Shown here: piece after piece, positions 31,238 through 42,300 of the stretch
Position numbering within the stretch: position 1 is the first letter of the stretch
How the letters are laid out: each line of letters opens with the position of its first letter
Source of the DNA: Entamoeba invadens IP1
Taxonomy: Eukaryota > Evosea > Mastigamoebida > Endamoebidae
Direction: 5' to 3'
Assembly: GCF_000330505.1 (NCBI RefSeq)
Contig: NW_004440383.1
Span: 281,355 to 345,354, forward strand
DNA: 64,000 bases
The notes under the pieces: generated by a model
The model's database searches: none
What the model was told of the DNA's origin: nothing
What the model saw: the letters and a program-made list of their open reading frames with translations, nothing else
Translations under genes and position numbers: made by a program

Positions 31238-33232
31238 TTATGCTTGGAGGTAAAGCTTGAGCCAGTCTTGGACTTGGGCGTGCCAGTCGATTGAGTTGTA
31301 TGGTCTGAGTACCCAATGATTTTCCTCTGGGTAGACAACCAACTTCGAAGGGATATTCTTTCTCTGTAAAGTAGTAAATTGTTGGTATCCAGCAACAACG
31401 TCGATTCTATAATCCGACCCTCCATGAATAGTCAATTGTGGTGTCTTATAATTAGCAACAAAGTTCAGTGGATTCCACTGAGTGTAGTATTGTTTATTTT
31501 CATAGTACGGTGCGCCAAATTCGACTTCCAAAAAGTACATTTCGTCCATGTAATAATAACTTCCTTCACTGTCCATAATACCGTCATGGCAAATGATGCA
31601 TTTGAATCGGTCGTTCTGGCTGTTTATCCAATTCATCATATATCCACCATACGAAGCACCCATAGCACATGCATTATCAATATCTGCACTTGGTTCAAGG
31701 GTTGGTAAAGCGTCCATACCTTTCATTAAATCTTCATACGGCATACCACCCCATTGAGTTCGAATAGCCTTCAAGAACGCGTCGCCATAACTTCCCGACC
31801 CATGGAAATTTGGTGCAAAGACGATATATCCAAACCCTGCAATGACTTGTGGATTCCATCTATAGTGGAAGTCGTTGGTCCATGGTGACTCCGGTCCACC
31901 ATGGGTATAGAGGATGACAGGGTACTTCTTTGTCGCATCGAAGTCTGGTGGGTACGTTAAGAACGCGTAGATGTCGTCGTTATTAGCCCCAGTGTATTTT
32001 ACAGTAGTGTATTGCCCAAATTTGATATCACCCAACAAGTCATCATTCGAGTGTGTGATTTGTAATTTCGAGTCAAAGGCAGTCACATCAATCTTAAAAA
32101 GTTCTTGTGGAAGTGTGAAACTGTTATATTCGTAGATCATCGTGTTTCCCGACAACACAAATCCGCCGGCGGTTCCGTCTTGTGTCAACACAATGACGTC
32201 ATCGATGGTCAAACTGGCTTTGCTCAAGTCGATTTTGACTAAGTTGACATTCCCCTTAATTGAAGTTGAGATGTACATGGTAGTGCCAACCAACTGCATT
32301 GGAGCAGTGAATGATAAATCAATCGCGTCAGTCAACGCAACATTTCCATGGTCGGGATCGTAAGAGTAAATAACAGCTCTATCGCTCTCGTCCTTTGGAG
32401 CAGTCATAGCAAGATAATACACCGTCATTCCATCATCAGAGAATATTGGTTGGTTATCAAATCCGATGTTTTGCGTGATAACAGTCCACTCAGTCGGTGC
32501 GTCGAACTGTGCCAAGTAAATTTGGTTGTTCAGAGATGAAGCTGGATTTTCGAGTAGAATAGAGAAGGTGATCTTTTGTCCATCCTTTGAAATGTCGTAT
32601 TCCTCATTTCCGCCAAATGGTCGAGCCGGACAGTCAAACTCGACTGTGTTCATGATGTCAGTGAACGTGAATTTGTTATCTTCGCCTTGTGTGAAAGTGA
32701 ACAAATGTTGGAACTGCCCATCCCAATAAGTGTCCCACCGTCTGATCATCAATTTGTCGTACACTCGGTAGTTTTGTTTCTCTAACTCTTCAAATTTGGC
32801 AGCAGACTCTTCAAGTGTCATTGATGGGAAAACAGTCATCGAAGCAAGTCCTCTTAATTTACCATCGACTTCAATCATTTTAAACGTGTCAACTGAAATA
32901 GGAGTGTCAGTCGTTAAGTCGGTGATGCTGTTATCGTCTTCCAATTTGGCAATATAACCATTGTGAAGGAAATACACTCCGCTGTCTAAGCACACAAAGT
33001 TTGAGTACGAGTCCTCGGCATAATCTCTCACTACAACTTCTTTGTTTGTGTCAAGATTCATCTTGAAGAGAGCTCTCTTTGTTAAATTGTCGACATCAGA
33101 CCATTGGCTTCGGGTGTAATAAACATCAGCGTTCTTTTGGCATCCAAGAGACAACCGGCGAAGTCTAACAAGGGTGTCTGCGTCCAGTGGTTTTGAAAGG
33201 ACAGCTAGGAAAAGGAGGAAGAACTGGAACAT
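31238..33232 (-). CDS. Secreted S9-family serine peptidase (dipeptidyl/acylaminoacyl-peptidase type)
   Basis: One exon encodes 664 residues. The N terminus MFQFFLLFLAVLSKP is a signal peptide. A beta-propeller-like half (to about 400) is followed by an alpha/beta-hydrolase half. The catalytic triad is readable: Ser527 in GASYGGYMMNW, Asp607 in HGGSDYRID and His639 in PEENHWV. The oxyanion region HGGPESPWTNDFHYRW is also present. This resembles S9C enzymes such as dipeptidyl-peptidase V, which remove N-terminal dipeptides or acylated residues. No membrane anchor is present, so it is secreted or lysosome-like vacuolar. A GAACTACAAA promoter motif lies just before the start. Confidence 0.9.
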   Translation of the reverse strand: MFQFFLLFLAVLSKPLDADTLVRLRRLSLGCQKNADVYYTRSQWSDVDNLTKRALFKMNLDTNKEVVVRDYAEDSYSNFVCLDSGVYFLHNGYIAKLEDDNSITDLTTDTPISVDTFKMIEVDGKLRGLASMTVFPSMTLEESAAKFEELEKQNYRVYDKLMIRRWDTYWDGQFQHLFTFTQGEDNKFTFTDIMNTVEFDCPARPFGGNEEYDISKDGQKITFSILLENPASSLNNQIYLAQFDAPTEWTVITQNIGFDNQPIFSDDGMTVYYLAMTAPKDESDRAVIYSYDPDHGNVALTDAIDLSFTAPMQLVGTTMYISTSIKGNVNLVKIDLSKASLTIDDVIVLTQDGTAGGFVLSGNTMIYEYNSFTLPQELFKIDVTAFDSKLQITHSNDDLLGDIKFGQYTTVKYTGANNDDIYAFLTYPPDFDATKKYPVILYTHGGPESPWTNDFHYRWNPQVIAGFGYIVFAPNFHGSGSYGDAFLKAIRTQWGGMPYEDLMKGMDALPTLEPSADIDNACAMGASYGGYMMNWINSQNDRFKCIICHDGIMDSEGSYYYMDEMYFLEVEFGAPYYENKQYYTQWNPLNFVANYKTPQLTIHGGSDYRIDVVAGYQQFTTLQRKNIPSKLVVYPEENHWVLRPYNSIDWHAQVQDWLKLYLQA

Positions 33233-33817
33233 TTGATTTTGTAGTTCTCAAGCTTTTTGAAAATTTGGAGAACAAAGAAACTTTTTTATTACAGTTGTTC
33301 TTATTTATTCCTGCTCTTTCTGCTTATTTACACTTATCTTCTTTTAATTCTTTTTCTTATTTTTTAAATGTATACTATTAGTTTGTATTATTATTAATTA
33401 TACTATTTTCAAATTAAAAAAACTATCTTATAATATAATAGTTTTCTTTATTATAATTTTTGGTTATGGTTGATAAAATAATAATAGTAAAAATAATGAG
33501 AATTGAATATAAATAATATTATAAAATTAGTTGTAACAAAACAAAAAGAATTTTATAAACTTATTCATAAGAAATAGTTTATTTAACAAGTTAATATAAA
33601 AGGAACAAATTAACTGTTAATAGTAAATAAATTAACGTACAAACTATATTTTTTGTCAGTAGTTTAATGCATCAAATATTAGTCCAATTAAAAGCATAAA
33701 GTTGAATAATAGAGTTTATTGTGAAAATAATACAATCAAAACCCCCCAAAATAGAGGCTTAATACCTGTCAATTACAAATTAAAAAAGAAGTTGTACAAA
33801 GCAAACTGAATAATATT
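33233..33817. other. AT-rich spacer between divergent genes
   Basis: It holds the promoters of the S9 peptidase (-) and the large kinase (+). The left side has GAACTACAAA on the minus strand. The right side has AAACTGAATAAT about 15 bases before the ATG at 33818. The middle is A/T-rich with no open frame. Confidence 0.5.
33238..33247 (-). promoter_or_regulatory. GAACTACAAA motif before the S9 peptidase
   Basis: On the minus strand this reads GAACTACAAA and ends five bases before the ATG at 33232. It equals the GAAC-like motif reported for Entamoeba promoters. Confidence 0.55.
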
Positions 33818-36800
33818 ATGAGTGATGATCTTTTGAAGAAACAGAGATCAATACAACCAAATTCACATCCTCCAAATTCGACACATAAAGATATACGTAA
33901 TGAAACAATTTCTTCTCCACAAAAACAGACTCGGCCATCACACACACCTTCACCAAGTTGTGTCACCCCATCTTCATTAATGCTCCAACAAAAAATCGAC
34001 GAAGCTAAGGGAAAAGTTATAACTGTAGACGAACCATCTGTGCTCAACGACGAAACTTTTAACGACGCTCATTACACCGCAGACGACGATTATGTCAAAG
34101 AAGAAAAACCAAGAAAGGTGCTCAACCCGGCAAAGAAGACGAAAAAAACAAAACAATCGAAAAAGGCAACAAAGTCCGACAAAGTTGATCTTTCACCTCA
34201 ACAACAGCAACCACAACTCGACGCCAAAATCGAAATTTCAGTAACAGAGAATGTGAATTCATCAAGCGAAAAAGATATATTAAAAGACGAACAATTCAAT
34301 GACGCACATTATGCTCCCGATGACGACAAAATTGTGCCTGAAATCAAAACTAAGCGGAAAGCACTGAACCCACCAAAGAAGAAAAAGGTGGTTGAAAAGG
34401 TCGGAAAGGATGAAAAGAAGAGTTCTGTCATACCAACAGATTTTACAAAAACAGAAAAGAATGTTGTCAATTCAACAATCAAAGAACCAATAGATAAATG
34501 TTCAGAAGAACATAAAACAACTCGAAAACCACTCAATTTGAAGTTCGCGACAAAGAAGAAGTCCGCGGAGTCTTCTCTTTCTGTTGAACCAATTAATGAA
34601 AGTGTTCCAAAACACTCAGAAGAGACAAAAGTGGTATTACCCACACCGGAAAAGATCTCTATGGACGATAAAAACATATTAATCGACGAAAATTTCAATA
34701 ACGCACACCAACCAACTACAGATGACACTTATGGAAAAGGCACGGAAAAGACAACACGAAAAACGTTGAATCCAAAGAAAGCCTCAAGACGCCTTAGCAA
34801 CAAAAACATCGACGACAATACAAAAATGACAGCTTCGGAGTCGGGGAGAAGAAAGTCGATCAAAAGAGTGGACACCGGCAAAGATAAACCCGTCAGTAAA
34901 TTGCGCATGTACAAGGACAACGGCTCGAAGACGGAAAATGTCACAAGCGACTCTTCAGACACCGGCGAAAACTCGCCATTAGCAAGGCGAACCGTTTCGC
35001 CAAGAGGAATGAATGGGTCGTCACATATGTCTACCGTGTCGATGGCTAATCTTCCCCATGACACTCATCAAATCTTCGCGTCGAGTGCCGAAACTCCATT
35101 TTTGGACGATGGCGAGAAAAGCCCCAAAAATCGGTCCCGGTCTCCGTCAACACATGAAGGTGAAGACCCGATGGTAACCAAAGTTTTAATTATACAAGAA
35201 GAAGACAGAAAGTTGGTTTTTAACATTGCGGACACGATCGGACGAGGTGCGTTTGGAGAAGTGTTAAAAGGCATGAATGCGGACTCTGGGGAGTTTGTAG
35301 CAATCAAACAGATGAAAGTGAACAAGAAAAGTGTGTTAAAAGAGGTTGCTGAAGAAATCAAGTTACTTCGATTTCTCGAGAATGATTATATTGTGAGATA
35401 CATTGCATCTACACAGAGCCATGGATGCTTATATATTGTGATGGAATTTATGGAGTCTGGTTCATTGTTAAACATTGTGAAACAATTCAAACAACTGAAT
35501 GAAGTGTTGTCTGCCAAATATATATACCAAGTGTTGATAGGGTTAGAGTATATTCATGGACAAGGAATAGTCCATCGTGATATTAAAGCAGCAAATATAT
35601 TGGTAGCAAAAGACGGGAGAGTAAAAATAGCCGATTTTGGTGTGTCGATTCAAACAAGCGATTTATCAAATGGGAACAGCGAAGACCCGATTGGAACACC
35701 AAATTGGATGAGTCCTGAAGTGATTCAAATGCAAGGAACTACTATTAAAGCAGACATTTGGGCCCTTGGGTGTACCGTTATCGAACTTATAACAGGGAAT
35801 GCACCATATTCTGACTTGAATCCAACTGCCGCGTTATATAGAATTGTATCTGACGAACACCCACCATTTCCTCCATCTGTTTCACCTTATTTACGCCAAT
35901 TTTTGTTGGCATGTTTTGACAGAGATATAAACCTTCGGAAGACTGCAAAGGAACTCAAGTCGTTCAAATGGATAACACAGAACTGTAACGAGAAGAAGGC
36001 AGTTACTACAAAGAAGAAGGTTGTCAAAAAGAAAGTCGAAATTGTACCACAAAAGAAAGACGACGAAGACTGGGGAAACGATTTTGCAACCGAAGGAGAA
36101 GACGACATTCTGAAAAACATCCCGCTCGTTGGTTCACAAAGAAAATTGAAACCCGTCTCATTTGATAGCGACTTCACATTCTCACCAGCACACTCAAAAA
36201 AGGCAACACCAAACGATAATTGGGATGACGCATTTATTTCGACGCCGGTCACTAAATCAGAGAAAATCGACAACAAAGACAAAGTCGACATTTTCGAGAA
36301 ACTCGAGAAAAGCCAACAAATTGAAAAAGTCGAAAAATCAGGAAATGAAAAATTGAAAGTGTCAATTTCTGAGTCTCCACAAAAAGTCACAAAACTTTCG
36401 CTAGCACCAATTAAAGTTGTCGAAGAGTCGGATTGGGACGGCGACTTTGCTATGGACTCTCCATCACAACCAAAAGTGACACTAAACACGCCAACTAAAG
36501 AAACGCACCACGCAGATAAAGCAGAAAAGAAGTTTAGTCAAAGTTTGAACACAAGTAAAGGCGATGATGACTGGGGAGATCTACTAGACTTCCCTGCCGA
36601 CGATGGGAAACAAACACCAATCTTCCTTCGACCTGCAAATTCACCAGAAAAGAAGCCAATCGCATTTTCACCACTTCAAAATTGCGTTGAAGACTACGAC
36701 TCGGACTTTGCGGAGGCTGACGACAAACCAACCAATTCAGTGAGCGCAATGGAAAGTATTGAAGCAATGGAATGCTTTGAACTTGAGACGACGAATCAAG

Positions 36801-38986
36801 TCAGTCAAATGAAGTCGAAATACAGAGAGCTGATATTGGAGTCGATTGAGGTATTGAATTCTGGAGCAAAAGATGTAGTAAATAAGATGAAAAGGATGAT
36901 GAATGAGATCAATACGGTGTGTCAGGACGATCAATTTTCTGATATTGACACGACGATTTCGGAGTGTGGTGTGTTCCCAATTTTGAGTGTACTTGAGCAA
37001 GAAGAGTTTGATGCAAGTCCGGAGTTACGGTTAGAAGCCATTAAAGTGATTAATGTGATCATGGACAAATGTGTATGTCCCACTGACAAAAACATCGAAG
37101 GTTGTAGTCCACAAGACAATTGTTCCAAAGCACGTGAACTCATTTTGATGACTGGTGGTGCTACAGTAGTGAATTACTGCATTTCAATGGCCAAACATGA
37201 TTTACATTTAGTTGAAATAGTGAAGTTCTTGAAGAATGTCTTTGGGGATGTTGGCAACAAGTTTTTGATACCCAATTTGTTCATTAATTGTGGGGGTCTA
37301 AGTATCATTTCACAAATATTAAGTCCGAAAATAGAAGTGAAAGATACCCTTATAGACGAAGTTTTGAAGACCGTCTACTCTTTTGTAGAAAAGCAGGCAA
37401 ATGACGTCAGCAGTAAGAAAAGTATGTGTCCAAAGAATATTTTGATTCTCATGTTTTTACAAGATAAAGTCATGGACGCGATCATTCAATATGCGTGCAG
37501 AATGTTTCTGAACAAGAATTACGAAGGCTCGTTGGATGGATTTCGTATTGTCAACCAACTCATTTCTTCAAATTTGATTTCGGACTTGCAGATCAAAGCA
37601 GAAATGTGTCAGCGAGTGATCACAAACAACGTGTTTGGGCTACTCAAAAAGTTGGACTCTTCGAAAGATGCAAACTTTGTGCAAGAAGAAATTCTGTTCA
37701 ACATCTGCAAATTGTGCAAAAACTTGCTCACTAAAATCCGCCCAGAAAACTTCGAGAGTCTATTGAATGCAAAGATAGTGCCATTCTTAGTGAAATTGAT
37801 GTCAAAGTGTGATAGTTTAGATAACCCAATTGAGAGAGATAAACCACATTTGACTGACATGATGAAGACGGGGTTGATCAACAACATGTTCCAGTGTATT
37901 TGGCTTTGTTTGTCTTTCAGTGGCAAAAATTTGGCACAGAGTGTATTCAAGGATATGATGCTGTTCACGTCTACATTTACACTGTTGCGCAGTTATTGTG
38001 AAGTGTCGTTGAAAGCGTCAAAAAGTGTTGAAAATGATACTGTGAAGATCATTATTATTATGGCAACTATGCTCAACTCACACTATAAAACATGTGACTT
38101 CATCACTGGGGAGGCCTCATTGTTCTTGATCAAGTACTTTGCAGATGGAAAACATCAATTTATGGAAAACACATTCAACGCGTGCATCGCTATGTATCTC
38201 TCCAACCCTAAAAAGGTGATGAAGACATTCACAAGCGAGGACTTCATGAAGAACTTAATGAACGCACTGAAGAACGCAAATTATGATGATCAGGTGTGTG
38301 TGAACGAGTTACTCAAATTCAAGACGTTGACGGAATACACCGAAGTTGCTCAAAACTTTGCACAAAGCTTTTTGTTACTCGACTTAGTCAAACTCCTTCG
38401 CGATGTGACTACCAACAACCGCGAAGTGAAAATCAACTTGTTGAAAATCGTAAAGTCACTGTTGCAAGCGCACCCCGAGAAGAAAAGGTTGGTTGGCAAC
38501 GTCGAGCTGTTAGCTGCAATGAAGCAAGTGTATGAAAACGGAGTGAAGGAAAATATGGTGACTGTTCGTGAAGGATCCGAAGAGTGTATTAAAATGTTAA
38601 CAACAGTCCAATTGGAGAGTAAGCCCGTCACAAGCATCCGTTCCAAATTTTTTGAAAAGAAGACAAGCTCCGCACACAAGCGGTCTGCTTCTTCATATAC
38701 CAACAAAGACATTAAAAGCTTTGAAAATGATACAAAGCCAATACCATTGAGTCAATTTGTCAATACCCCACAATCAAAGAGTGATTCTATAAGAGTGGAA
38801 GCACCAAATTCACCGCGGACGCCCGGAAGAAGTATTCCAATTAAAAGTAAAGGCGGGAGAAGCTCGTTGTCTAAAGGGGAAACGATAGACAATGACAAGA
38901 AAGATAAGAAGGATGGGAGCTCGAGTCCTCAAAGTGAAACACCGAAGGAAAAGAAGAGAGGGATGTTTTCTTTCATGAAGAAGTAA
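33818..38986 (+). CDS. Cdc7/MAP3K-epsilon-type (SIN) STE kinase
   Basis: One exon encodes 1722 residues. The N terminus has three spaced repeats near residues 76, 155 and 288, each reading roughly L-x-DE-x-FN-x-AH, then an acidic DD, then RKxLNPxK. The kinase domain (about 466-720) has GRGAFGEV, AIKQMKV, HRDIKAANIL (His586) and DFG, all intact. It most resembles fission-yeast Cdc7, SepA and plant MAP3K-epsilon, which drive septation or cytokinesis. After it come five acidic DDW/DWDxDF-type motifs (near 750, 801, 871, 917 and 960). A long helical armadillo-like region follows (about 1000-1600), then a basic Ser/Pro tail. The kinase-then-armadillo order also fits the SIN kinases. Partners such as a Spg1-type GTPase are not in this window. 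Confidence 0.85.
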   Translation: MSDDLLKKQRSIQPNSHPPNSTHKDIRNETISSPQKQTRPSHTPSPSCVTPSSLMLQQKIDEAKGKVITVDEPSVLNDETFNDAHYTADDDYVKEEKPRKVLNPAKKTKKTKQSKKATKSDKVDLSPQQQQPQLDAKIEISVTENVNSSSEKDILKDEQFNDAHYAPDDDKIVPEIKTKRKALNPPKKKKVVEKVGKDEKKSSVIPTDFTKTEKNVVNSTIKEPIDKCSEEHKTTRKPLNLKFATKKKSAESSLSVEPINESVPKHSEETKVVLPTPEKISMDDKNILIDENFNNAHQPTTDDTYGKGTEKTTRKTLNPKKASRRLSNKNIDDNTKMTASESGRRKSIKRVDTGKDKPVSKLRMYKDNGSKTENVTSDSSDTGENSPLARRTVSPRGMNGSSHMSTVSMANLPHDTHQIFASSAETPFLDDGEKSPKNRSRSPSTHEGEDPMVTKVLIIQEEDRKLVFNIADTIGRGAFGEVLKGMNADSGEFVAIKQMKVNKKSVLKEVAEEIKLLRFLENDYIVRYIASTQSHGCLYIVMEFMESGSLLNIVKQFKQLNEVLSAKYIYQVLIGLEYIHGQGIVHRDIKAANILVAKDGRVKIADFGVSIQTSDLSNGNSEDPIGTPNWMSPEVIQMQGTTIKADIWALGCTVIELITGNAPYSDLNPTAALYRIVSDEHPPFPPSVSPYLRQFLLACFDRDINLRKTAKELKSFKWITQNCNEKKAVTTKKKVVKKKVEIVPQKKDDEDWGNDFATEGEDDILKNIPLVGSQRKLKPVSFDSDFTFSPAHSKKATPNDNWDDAFISTPVTKSEKIDNKDKVDIFEKLEKSQQIEKVEKSGNEKLKVSISESPQKVTKLSLAPIKVVEESDWDGDFAMDSPSQPKVTLNTPTKETHHADKAEKKFSQSLNTSKGDDDWGDLLDFPADDGKQTPIFLRPANSPEKKPIAFSPLQNCVEDYDSDFAEADDKPTNSVSAMESIEAMECFELETTNQVSQMKSKYRELILESIEVLNSGAKDVVNKMKRMMNEINTVCQDDQFSDIDTTISECGVFPILSVLEQEEFDASPELRLEAIKVINVIMDKCVCPTDKNIEGCSPQDNCSKARELILMTGGATVVNYCISMAKHDLHLVEIVKFLKNVFGDVGNKFLIPNLFINCGGLSIISQILSPKIEVKDTLIDEVLKTVYSFVEKQANDVSSKKSMCPKNILILMFLQDKVMDAIIQYACRMFLNKNYEGSLDGFRIVNQLISSNLISDLQIKAEMCQRVITNNVFGLLKKLDSSKDANFVQEEILFNICKLCKNLLTKIRPENFESLLNAKIVPFLVKLMSKCDSLDNPIERDKPHLTDMMKTGLINNMFQCIWLCLSFSGKNLAQSVFKDMMLFTSTFTLLRSYCEVSLKASKSVENDTVKIIIIMATMLNSHYKTCDFITGEASLFLIKYFADGKHQFMENTFNACIAMYLSNPKKVMKTFTSEDFMKNLMNALKNANYDDQVCVNELLKFKTLTEYTEVAQNFAQSFLLLDLVKLLRDVTTNNREVKINLLKIVKSLLQAHPEKKRLVGNVELLAAMKQVYENGVKENMVTVREGSEECIKMLTTVQLESKPVTSIRSKFFEKKTSSAHKRSASSYTNKDIKSFENDTKPIPLSQFVNTPQSKSDSIRVEAPNSPRTPGRSIPIKSKGGRSSLSKGETIDNDKKDKKDGSSSPQSETPKEKKRGMFSFMKK

Positions 38987-39302
38987 ACAGATTGGAATGC
39001 TAATATAACTGTTTTATGTTCCTTTGGTTATGGAGTTCGGTGTTTTCAAACGACTTGTTGTGCTCACCGAATAACAAAATGAATGCAAAAAGTGGATGGA
39101 ACTCTTCTGTTCTTATTTGTTGAGTTTGGTTTAGATTCATTGGACATAACCACAGTTTAATAGTAAAATAAACTAAAAAGTGTAGTATTTTGCATCACCG
39201 AATAAAAATAAAAAACAAGATATCAAGACTTTTCAATGGAAATAGATCAACGACTTTGAATGATTATGGAATAATAGAAACTGAAAACACAAAAAAACGG
39301 GG
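38987..39302. other. AT-rich spacer
   Basis: It lies between two right-going genes. CACCGAATAA occurs twice (near 39066 and 39195), probably by chance. GAAACTGAAAA at 39277 precedes the next start. Confidence 0.45.
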
Positions 39303-42300
39303 ATGATCATGAATCCCGTAATCCTTACACTCTTTCTCTTTTCTTTGGCTCTCCAAGACGCAAGAGAGAAAGACACAGACTCTGACCCACCTCTTGAATG
39401 TTTGTGTAACAATGGATACCACTGTGACGAAAATGGGATATGTGTAATGGATTGTTTATTTCCTTCGTGTGTTGGGGGCTGCATATCTCCTAATGAATGT
39501 GGAGTGTGTGATGGAGAGGGAATTGAAAGTGATTGTAATAAATGCAAGAGTGGGTACTCGTGGGGTGGATATGGGATATGTGTACCAACACCAAAGAAAA
39601 CATCGTGTGTTGGTGGCGTCAAAGAAGGAAAAGAAATTGTTTTTCAGCGAAAAGAAAACGGTACAAATGTGGTAAAGGAAATCATCACAATAGAAAACAT
39701 TGTATATAGTGAAAATATATGCTCTAAAGTCGTGGATCCAAGAGATCCAGGAGCGTATGGAGGTTGGGTTCAATTAAGTAGTGATATATCGGGATATGTA
39801 AGTGTAAGTACGAGAGGATACAACGAAGATACAATTGAACATAAAGACTTTTTGAAACAAGTTGAGAGTGACGATTTGTTCTTTGCAACACAGAAAAGTT
39901 GTCAAGAAGAAGTGAGTGAATCCTGTTTCTTATTTAGTGCTGGGACAAGCAAATATATTCATTCTCCACATCTTGTTTTTTACTTAACACAAACACCTCT
40001 ATACTTATTTGTCCACCACGCCTTTGGTGAATCGTTTAACTCGAGTTTTCCATTGTATGTTGAACAAACGGAACATCCATGTCTTTCATTTTCACAACTC
40101 ATAACACTTCCAGAAGATTTAAATGTTGTAAAACATGAAATAGATTTTAACAACTTCGTGTTTAGTTCGTCGTCGTGCATCTCCAATCCAATCAACACAA
40201 AGTGGTTCAGAGTTGTTCCTTCGTTTCACACAATATTGTTAAGTCTTTGCGAATCAAGTTTCACTGGAGATTTATCAATTCAAGTGATTCGCTCAAATTT
40301 CAACTCTTCAACAGTTAAGTCGTGCGATTACGAAAACAGCAAATGTGTTTCATACGTTTCTGGTAATTGTGGTACCAAGTTCAAATATTCAAAAATGATT
40401 TTACCGGCATCAGAAAGTGACATCACATATTACGTTGGCATTGTATCACATTCAACTGTTTCAGTTGGACAAATTGTGTTATCCACAAGTTTGACATGTG
40501 TTTCGAATTGCAACAATCATGGTATTTGCAGTTCATATATGGGAAGTTGTGTGTGCGAAGACAAATACGTTTTACGCCAAGGCACGTGCACGATGTGTGG
40601 CAACGGTCAAATTGATCCGTTTGAAGAGTGCGACAACTCGGTTTTTCCAGACCCCAACTGTGGAGAATACACATGTCTCTGTAACTCTGGACGCGTTCCC
40701 AAAAACTTCACGAGTGGCATTTACTGTGTTATTCCCACTTGTGGTAATGGACAAATCGACGAAGGTGAAGAGGTTTGTTAGTTTTAATTAACAGTCGTCA
40801 TTGATTCTAAATGAACTGACAATAAGTGTGATGGAGGGGACAACTGTTTTGCGTGTCGTTGTGTGAACAACACGCACAATTATGCGAACCCGCAGAAGGG
40901 GTGTTTGACAAATAGTTGTGGGAACAACATATTAGACGATGGAGAGGAAGTTTGTTTTAGCAATGATAAGGTTTAAAAATATTGATAATACTCAAATCAA
41001 GTGTGATGGTGGAACTGGTTGTTACGAGTGTCAGTGTCAAACTGGATACATTTTCCACAACAACACGTCATGTCGAGAGTCGAGTTTTGTAGCCAATTTG
41101 GTCATCTATTTTGTTGTTTCAATTGTGATTTATTATATTTTGTATGGAACAATATTGTTGTTTATACTGATTGGTGACAGACAATTGAAGAAAGCAATCC
41201 GAAAAGATTTGAAAGAGTGTGAAATACTGCAAAACATCACTGGATGTGGGTCAATTCCTTTTGTCAAAACAAATGCAGCGAGGGTGGCGATAGACAGGTG
41301 CCCATTCTTTCACTTTTCTGATAGTGTGTTGGATTATTTGGACCAAGGAAAAATCGACTTGAATAAGAAGTACCACTTTTGTTTTACTCTCAGAAACACA
41401 ACGAGAACTGTAATGCTTTACACGTTCCACAGCAGAGACAATTCAAAGTACCAAATAACTTTTGAGCCGTTTGTTGGCATTTTGCGTTCAAACGAAGTCG
41501 TGACTGTTAAAGCTTCGTTGGTGATGTTTTGCACTTCGAATTTGAACGAAAAAGTGCACGTCACTTTCAAGTATGGAAAGATACACACAGCCGTTGTCGA
41601 AATCAGTAGAATTTTTGATATTCAAAAGAACGAAAAATGCGATAATGAAAATGAGGTATTCAGTGCGTCGAGTGAAGAAAATAACAGAAACAGTTTTTCC
41701 GCACTTGTCCCCAACAAAGACAAGCCTCCCAATCCCAAAGAAGAGATGTACGTTGTCATGAAACTCCGTGCCGAGAGTAAGTTGTCGACAAAACTTGATT
41801 TCGACGAAATTGAAATTAAACAACCCCCTGTGGGGAAAGGGAGTTTTGGGTTAGTTTATCGTGGGTATTGGCGTGGGTTAGAGGTTGCTGTCAAAATGCT
41901 CAAAAGCGATATGTTTGACACGGAAGCTTTACTTCCGAGTTTTCAAGAAGAGTGCAATTTGATGGAACGCATGCGTTGTCCCTACATATTAGGTTTTATA
42001 GGAAGTGTGACCATGCCGGACCAACTTTGTGTTATCACTGAATTTTGTCCATTGTTCTCTCTGCGAAAGTATATGAAAACAAATTACATGACAAAAATCT
42101 TTAAGGTGAAAGTGTGTTTGGACATATCGAAAGGGATGGAATACCTTCATTTAAATAATATAGTCCATCGCGACCTTAAAAGTGACAATGTCTTAATGGT
42201 CTCCAATAATCCAAATGAAGCAGTTACTGTCAAGATATCCGATTTTGGTACCTCTACACTATTTGTGGACACAAAGAGCGCAAAGAAGATTGTCGACGTT

